Below are positions 59,370 through 64,000 of a DNA stretch of 64,000 bases, piece after piece. The notes under the pieces are model-generated. The model saw only the letters and a program-made list of their open reading frames with translations, was not told the origin of the DNA and did not search any database. A program made the translations under genes and the position numbers. Every line of letters begins with the position of its first letter. Position 1 is the stretch's first letter. The DNA is from Myxococcales bacterium. GTDB lineage: Bacteria > Myxococcota_A > Bradymonadia > REDH01. The stretch spans positions 1 through 64,000 of the forward strand of contig JACKDJ010000023.1 in the NCBI GenBank assembly GCA_020633625.1, in the 5' to 3' direction.

Positions 59370-60935
59370 ATGAAGCGCACGAATGCTGGAGTGAGCCGCC
59401 GCGCCTGGATCAAGTCTGTCGGCGCCGTCGCGGCGGGCGCCGCGCTCGGTACCACCGGATGCGCTGACGACGCGGCCGGCGAAGACGGGTCGATCGACGC
59501 GGGGTTCGGCGACGCAGATGGTGGTGGGGGAGACTCGGGCGGTGGCGTCGACACGGGCAGAGACGCGGTCACAGATGCGGTCAGCGACGCGGCGGCCGAC
59601 ACTCCGGTGGGCCCGCCTCCGGCGCTGCAGCCGGTCCGCGGCGACGGGTCGCACCCGTACCACTACATCGACAACATCGTGATCGTTCAGATGGAGAACC
59701 GGTCGTTCGACCACATGTTCGGCGCCCGCTCGTTGCTCGAGGGGATGGCCGAGGTCGACGGGCTCCGCGAGGGGATGTCGAACACGACTTCGAGCGGCCG
59801 CGTGGTGCCGATCTCGCTGCTGTCGGAGGACTGGAAGTTCGACCCGGACCCTTCGCACAGCCACAGCGGCTCGGTGGAGCAGTGGAACGGCGGCGCAAAC
59901 GACGGGTTCGTTCGCAACTTCGAGCGGCTGCTGAACGCGAGCAACTACGAGGAGAAGATCGAGTCGATCATGGGCTACTACTCGCGGGCGCAGCTCCCCG
60001 CGTCGTACGGGCTCGCCGACAGCTTCACGATCTGCGACCGCTGGTTCTGCTCCGTCCTCGGCCCCACGTGGCCCAACCGCTTCTTCAGCCACGCGGCGAG
60101 CTCGGACGGGCAGTGGGGGAACGACCTCGCGCTGAACGCGAAGACGCCATACACATACGCGATGGACGCCGGCTTGACGTTCGGGGTGTACCACTACGCG
60201 TTCTACTTCTTCCAACTCCTGGTCAACGACACGGCGGCGGGCAGCTACCCGCATGGCGACATGGATGCGTTCTTCACCGCGGCCGCCGAGGGGACGCTCC
60301 CGAACATCACGATCGTCGAGCCGGACTACGCGCTAAACGACGACCACCCGCCGCACGACGTCCGCCTGGGACAGGCCTTCGTGCAGAGCGTCTACGAGGC
60401 GCTGCGACAGTCGCCGCAATGGGAGCGGACGCTGATGGTGGTCCTGTACGACGAGCACGGCGGGTTCTTCGACCATGTGGCGCCGCCGACTACTCAGGGC
60501 GACGAGCGCGAAGCCGAAGGGTTCGGACAGCTCGGCTTTCGCGTGCCGGGCATGCTGATCGGGCCGCTCGTGAAGCGCGGCCACGTGATGCACACCGTGG
60601 TCGACCACTCGTCGGTCCCGGCGCTGATCAGCCGGGTGTTTGGTCTGCCGTTCGTGAACCGGCGCGCGGAGCTTTCCGGCGACTTCGTCGACGCGTTCGA
60701 CCTGGAGCTGACGCTCGACGCGGCGCGGCCCGCGCCGCCGATCCTGCCGCCACTCGAGTTCCAAATGGACAAGCTCCGCCACGCGCTGACGCTGCCCTCC
60801 GGCCAGCCGGAGCTCGAGGCTTACGCGCGGCGGCACTTCGGCCTCGACGACGGCGGGTTCAGCGGGCGAATGCGCGTGCTGGAGCGGTATCTTCGTCAGC
60901 TCGAGCGGCTGCGCGTGGCGACGGTGCGGGGCTAG
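59370..60935 (+). CDS. Tat-exported phosphoesterase lipoprotein (phospholipase C-like)
   Basis: The ATG at 59370, with GGAG six bases before it, gives 521 residues. The N-terminus has a twin-arginine motif (SRRAWIK), a hydrophobic stretch and a lipobox (GTTGC), so it is a Tat lipoprotein. About 60 residues of Asp/Gly linker follow. The catalytic domain is the phosphoesterase (acid phosphatase/phospholipase C) family: NIVIVQMENRSFDHMFG with the metal-binding Glu-Asn, YDEHGGFFDHV and LGFRVPGMLIGP. It should hydrolyse phosphate esters outside the inner membrane. The exact substrate is unknown. Confidence 0.9.
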   Translation: MKRTNAGVSRRAWIKSVGAVAAGAALGTTGCADDAAGEDGSIDAGFGDADGGGGDSGGGVDTGRDAVTDAVSDAAADTPVGPPPALQPVRGDGSHPYHYIDNIVIVQMENRSFDHMFGARSLLEGMAEVDGLREGMSNTTSSGRVVPISLLSEDWKFDPDPSHSHSGSVEQWNGGANDGFVRNFERLLNASNYEEKIESIMGYYSRAQLPASYGLADSFTICDRWFCSVLGPTWPNRFFSHAASSDGQWGNDLALNAKTPYTYAMDAGLTFGVYHYAFYFFQLLVNDTAAGSYPHGDMDAFFTAAAEGTLPNITIVEPDYALNDDHPPHDVRLGQAFVQSVYEALRQSPQWERTLMVVLYDEHGGFFDHVAPPTTQGDEREAEGFGQLGFRVPGMLIGPLVKRGHVMHTVVDHSSVPALISRVFGLPFVNRRAELSGDFVDAFDLELTLDAARPAPPILPPLEFQMDKLRHALTLPSGQPELEAYARRHFGLDDGGFSGRMRVLERYLRQLERLRVATVRG

Positions 60936-60972
60936 GCAGTCGGGCGGCCGCGCCGTCGTCGCCGACTGACGC

Positions 60973-62205
60973 CTACGGCAGCACCGGGCGCTCGGTCGCC
61001 GGTACGTCGCACCCGACGAAGTAGATCGTCGAGCCGGCCCCCTCGCTGACCTGATAGTAGCCGCCGTCGCCGTAGACTACCGCCTCCCCCTGCGGCTCGG
61101 CAGCGAACGGGACCTGGGCCGGACGGACGTCTTGCATCGCCGGCAGGTCGATGCCGTCGGGGAGCACGTACTCCAGCATCCCGGTCCAGCCGCGGACGAT
61201 CAGGCGCCCCAACACGGGGTCGAAGTCCGCGGCCGTGGCCCGCGTGCTCGAGCCCGGGAGCATCGGCGAGAGGTCGAAGGTGCCGTAGTCCGACATCGCC
61301 ACCGCGGTGTCTGACGCGCGGAATAGTGCGCCGAAGAGCTGAAAGGCGTCGCCGCCCTGTTTGGTCAGCACGTAGACGCGCGCGTACTGGTCGACGACGA
61401 CCGACTCGACGTTGTAGTCCGCTCCCTCCGGGTATCCGAGGATCATCGTGTCGACGGCGTCGATCGTCTGGTCTCCGGCGCCGGGGTCGGGCTCCACGAT
61501 TCGGTGGATCCGAGACGGGACCCCGATCGCCGTGCGCGCCTCGGCGTTGTCGCCGACGTCGCCAACATACAAGCAACGATCGGCGTCGCCGAACTCGCAC
61601 GGCCCCGCCGCCATGTCTTCCCAGTCCCACGCAAACTCGACGGTCAGCGTGACGGTCGCGAGCAGCGCTCCGGAGTCGATGTCGACGGCAAACAGCGTCG
61701 GACCGGCCCCCGAGTCGTTGTGCATCCAGAGCACGCCAGGGGTCGAGGCCATCGCGAGGCCCGAGATCTCGGTCAGCCCGTCGGGAAGGGAGCCGCGCGC
61801 CACCGGTTCGGCGTACTCCGCGCAGCCAAGTCCGTAGGGGTCGGGAGGAGGCCACTCGACGACGTCGGGCGCTGCGGCGTCTGGGTCCGTCGTGTCGTCG
61901 ATCGCGTCCGCGACCGTGTCGCTGCCGTCGCCGCTCGCGTCGGGTGTGGCGTCTGCCACGTCGAGCCCACCGGTGTCTGGCTGGGCATCAGCGCCAACAT
62001 CCGAGGCCGCGTCTCCGGCTCCAGCGGCGTCGTCTCCCACGTCTCCCACGTCGCTCGTCGAGCTCGACGCGTCGGCATCGGACTCCGGGGTGTCGCCGTC
62101 GCACCCCACGACAGCCGCGAGCGCGGCTGCTGTCAGGAAGGCGATGGCCGGCGCGCGGCCCTTGGGCCGGGTCTCGTCGGAACCGGGGTGGGACTTGATC
62201 GTCAT
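60973..62205 (-). CDS. Lipoprotein with acidic linker and beta-propeller-like domain
   Basis: The ATG at 62205 gives 410 residues. A lipoprotein signal (AIAFLTAAALAAVVGC) is followed by about 85 residues rich in Asp, Ala and Ser. The rest contains ISGLAMASTPGVLWMHNDSGAG, DWEDMAAGPC and YVGDVGDNAEART, a pattern seen in SdiA-regulated/phytase-like beta-propeller proteins. Its reaction, if any, is unknown. It lies downstream of and convergent with the phospholipase-C-like gene. Confidence 0.75.
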   Translation of the reverse strand: MTIKSHPGSDETRPKGRAPAIAFLTAAALAAVVGCDGDTPESDADASSSTSDVGDVGDDAAGAGDAASDVGADAQPDTGGLDVADATPDASGDGSDTVADAIDDTTDPDAAAPDVVEWPPPDPYGLGCAEYAEPVARGSLPDGLTEISGLAMASTPGVLWMHNDSGAGPTLFAVDIDSGALLATVTLTVEFAWDWEDMAAGPCEFGDADRCLYVGDVGDNAEARTAIGVPSRIHRIVEPDPGAGDQTIDAVDTMILGYPEGADYNVESVVVDQYARVYVLTKQGGDAFQLFGALFRASDTAVAMSDYGTFDLSPMLPGSSTRATAADFDPVLGRLIVRGWTGMLEYVLPDGIDLPAMQDVRPAQVPFAAEPQGEAVVYGDGGYYQVSEGAGSTIYFVGCDVPATERPVLP

Positions 62206-62444
62206 CGTTGGACTCCAGGCAGGCTCAACGCTGTCGTAGGGCACGCAGCCCGCGAGCTCAACGGTCGGCGCGTGCCGATGTCGCCGCTCCTGCCACGGCC
62301 GCCGGAGGTCAGCGTCGGCGAGACGCGGCTCCGGCGCCGACCTTGACGTTCGCGCCCGGGGTGCCACGCTTGGGGCGGCGCCGGAGGCACGACCGAGTCG
62401 GCCAGCGAGGTGCCGCTTCCCGTCTGCGTTTTCGAGGAGCCGAG

Positions 62445-63287
62445 ATGAGCGAAGAGTACACCCCGCCCGACGTGTGGACGTGGCAGAGCGGCTCCGGCGG
62501 GAAGTTTGCGAGCATCAATCGTCCGATCGCCGGACCGACGCACGAGAAGGAGCTGCCGGTCGGCGAGCACCCCTACCAGCTCTACTCGTTGGCGACGCCG
62601 AACGGGGTAAAGCCGGCGCTGATGTTCGAGGAGCTGCTCGCCGCGGGTCATGGCGACGCCGAGTACGACGCGTGGCTCGTCGACATCCAGGCGGGCGAAC
62701 AGTTCGGGAGCGGCTTCGTTGGAGTGAACCCGAACTCGAAGATTCCGGCGCTCGTCGACCGGACGGGCCCAGAGCCGGTTCGCGTGTTCGAGTCTGGCGC
62801 GATCCTTCTTCACCTCGCGACGAGGTTCGACGCCTTTCTGCCAACCGAGATCGCTGCGCGCGCCGAGTGCCTTTCGTGGCTGTTCTGGCAGGTGGGATCA
62901 GGCCCCTTCGTCGGCGGGGGCTTCGGCCACTTCTACGCATACGCCCCGACGAAGATCGAGTACGCGATCGACCGCTACGCGATGGAGGCGAAGCGACAGC
63001 TCGACGTGCTCGACCGTCGGCTGGCGGAGGCCGAGTTCCTGGCGGGTCGGGAGTACTCGATCGCCGACATGGCGGTGTGGCCGTGGTATGGCGCGCTGGT
63101 TCGCGGCCTCCTGTACGACGCGGCGGAGTTCCTTTCGGTGCACGAGTACACGCACGTGTGCCGCTGGGCGGAGTCGATCGCCGCGCGTCCAGCGGCGCGG
63201 CGCGCGGTGCTCGTGAACCGGAGCTGGGGCGAGGTACAGCTTCGCGAGCGGCACAGCGCGGCCGACCTCGACGCGATCGTGCGCTGA
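62445..63287 (+). CDS. yghU: Glutathione-dependent disulfide-bond oxidoreductase (YghU type)
   Basis: The ATG at 62445 gives 280 residues. It matches YghU: YTPPDVWTW near the start, SINRPIAGPTHEKELPVGEHPYQLYSL, GVNPNSKIPALVDR and the C-terminal domain SWLFWQVGSGPFVGGGFGHF. The nu-class GST fold reduces organic hydroperoxides and disulfides using glutathione. An upstream open stretch has no similarity, so this start is preferred. Confidence 0.93.
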   Translation: MSEEYTPPDVWTWQSGSGGKFASINRPIAGPTHEKELPVGEHPYQLYSLATPNGVKPALMFEELLAAGHGDAEYDAWLVDIQAGEQFGSGFVGVNPNSKIPALVDRTGPEPVRVFESGAILLHLATRFDAFLPTEIAARAECLSWLFWQVGSGPFVGGGFGHFYAYAPTKIEYAIDRYAMEAKRQLDVLDRRLAEAEFLAGREYSIADMAVWPWYGALVRGLLYDAAEFLSVHEYTHVCRWAESIAARPAARRAVLVNRSWGEVQLRERHSAADLDAIVR

Positions 63288-63320
63288 CGAGGGCTGCGGG
63301 CGTGCTCGCCGTCGCCGCCG

Positions 63321-64000
63321 CTAGCCGGCGACGTCGGTCCGGAGCGCGTGCGCCGGGATCAGCAGCAGGAAGCCCTGCCCGCGTCGCGCGAGGACGCAGC
63401 GTCGGGCGAGCGTCGCGGAGTCTGCGTCTGCGAGCCCGTCGAGCGCGGCGCCGGCGCCGACCTCGCGGATCCAGTCGCGGACAGTCTCCGCCGACAGCCA
63501 CCCCTCGTCCATGAGCCTTCGGAGCACGCGCCGGAGGTCGCTGATGGCCTGGGCGACGTTGAAGTCGCGGCCGACCGCGTCGAGCAGGTCCCACTCGTGC
63601 ACGAGCCCCGGCGCCCTGGCGGCGAGCGCCCAGAAGACGAGCGACGTGAGCGGCTTCATCGGGACGAACAGGTCGCCGAAGCGGACGTCGCAGCCGTCGC
63701 CGTCCCGAACGAGCGTGAACGATGGCTCGCCCGGCTTCGGTGTCGTGCGCGGCGCGAGTGGTCGATTGACTGGTGAGGTGGCCGCGACGCGCGCGACGGC
63801 GAGCAGGACGCCGCCGAGCTGAAGCGCCTCGCAGCGCTCCGGAATCCGCGCGCGCGCGCCGGCGGGGACGGTGCCACCGTCGATGAAGACCCCGTTCCCG
63901 CTCGTCAGGTTCTCGACCCACCACGCGCCGGCCTCGACCCACAGCCGTGCGTGCAGTCGAGACACCGTCGGGTCGCCGACGACCACGTCGCAGTCCATGC
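63321..64000 (-). CDS. FHA-domain protein (truncated by window edge)
   Basis: The frame is open to base 64000, so the N-terminus is outside the window. The visible start DCDVVVGDPTVSRLHARL is the phosphothreonine-binding loop of an FHA domain, followed by WWVENLTSGNGVFIDG (Asn-Gly). A winged-helix-like C-terminal region follows (VHEWDLLDAVGRDF..VAQAISDLRRVLRRLMD), suggesting DNA binding. It may link a kinase signal to gene control; that is an inference. Confidence 0.85.
   Translation of the reverse strand, partial: MDCDVVVGDPTVSRLHARLWVEAGAWWVENLTSGNGVFIDGGTVPAGARARIPERCEALQLGGVLLAVARVAATSPVNRPLAPRTTPKPGEPSFTLVRDGDGCDVRFGDLFVPMKPLTSLVFWALAARAPGLVHEWDLLDAVGRDFNVAQAISDLRRVLRRLMDEGWLSAETVRDWIREVGAGAALDGLADADSATLARRCVLARRGQGFLLLIPAHALRTDVAG

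Overview
The window is very GC-rich and densely coded, with many 1-4 base start/stop overlaps. It looks like chromosome from a myxobacterium-like bacterium (Myxococcota, perhaps Polyangia/Sandaracinales). The reasons are the lipoproteins with long Asp/Ala-rich linkers after the lipobox, a MYXO-CTERM-like anchor, thrombospondin type-3/OmpA surface proteins, an outer-membrane protein/sigma/FecR-type anti-sigma operon, and a fadN-type beta-oxidation operon. The lineage is an inference. No rRNA, tRNA, CRISPR array or prophage was seen.

Layout. 1-3.5 kb: a truncated secreted lipoprotein, a metallophosphoesterase, and an anchored SRPBCC protein, with a cluster of short direct repeats between the last two. 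3.6-11.8 kb: a tightly overlapping run of Rep-type helicase, DUF4159 protein, VWA/glutamine-amidotransferase-like membrane protein and GH31 lipoprotein. 11.8-14.3 kb: a glutathione-transferase-like protein and a TPR protein. 14.4-18.1 kb: fadN-fadA behind a promoter with a FadR(TetR)-type operator. 18.1-25.1 kb: MrfA-type helicase, a lipoprotein methyltransferase, a YgiQ radical SAM protein and a nucleotide-transporter-like protein. 25.3-32 kb: a surface-glycan island (two glycosyltransferases, two methyltransferases, a flippase, a sulfotransferase). 32-37 kb: FAD oxidoreductase, exonuclease III, aconitase. 37-40 kb: outer-membrane protein, sigma factor and anti-sigma operon. 41-45.2 kb: GNAT, polA and a secreted protein; polA and the secreted protein carry at least seven single-base frameshifts, most simply explained by local sequence error. 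45.3-47.3 kb: a REP-associated tyrosine transposase (RAYT) flanked by two oppositely oriented sets of short repeats. 47.3-64 kb: VIT/VWA protein, fatty-acid-hydroxylase-like protein, MscS channel, Aat, a large lipoprotein, a 1603-residue beta-helix/TSP3/OmpA fusion, a Tat phospholipase-C-like lipoprotein, another lipoprotein, YghU and a truncated FHA protein.

The strongest candidate for something undescribed is the repeat/RAYT pair. The 15-base core CCCGAAGGTAGTTTC occurs in two arrays about 43 kb apart (2311-2779 and 45366-45836). The second array lies directly upstream of the RAYT gene. A related core in the opposite orientation lies directly downstream of it. Every repeat copy that reaches that part of the core keeps GTAG, the tetranucleotide that enterobacterial RAYTs read in REP elements. 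This looks like a REP/RAYT-like system with a non-standard repeat.
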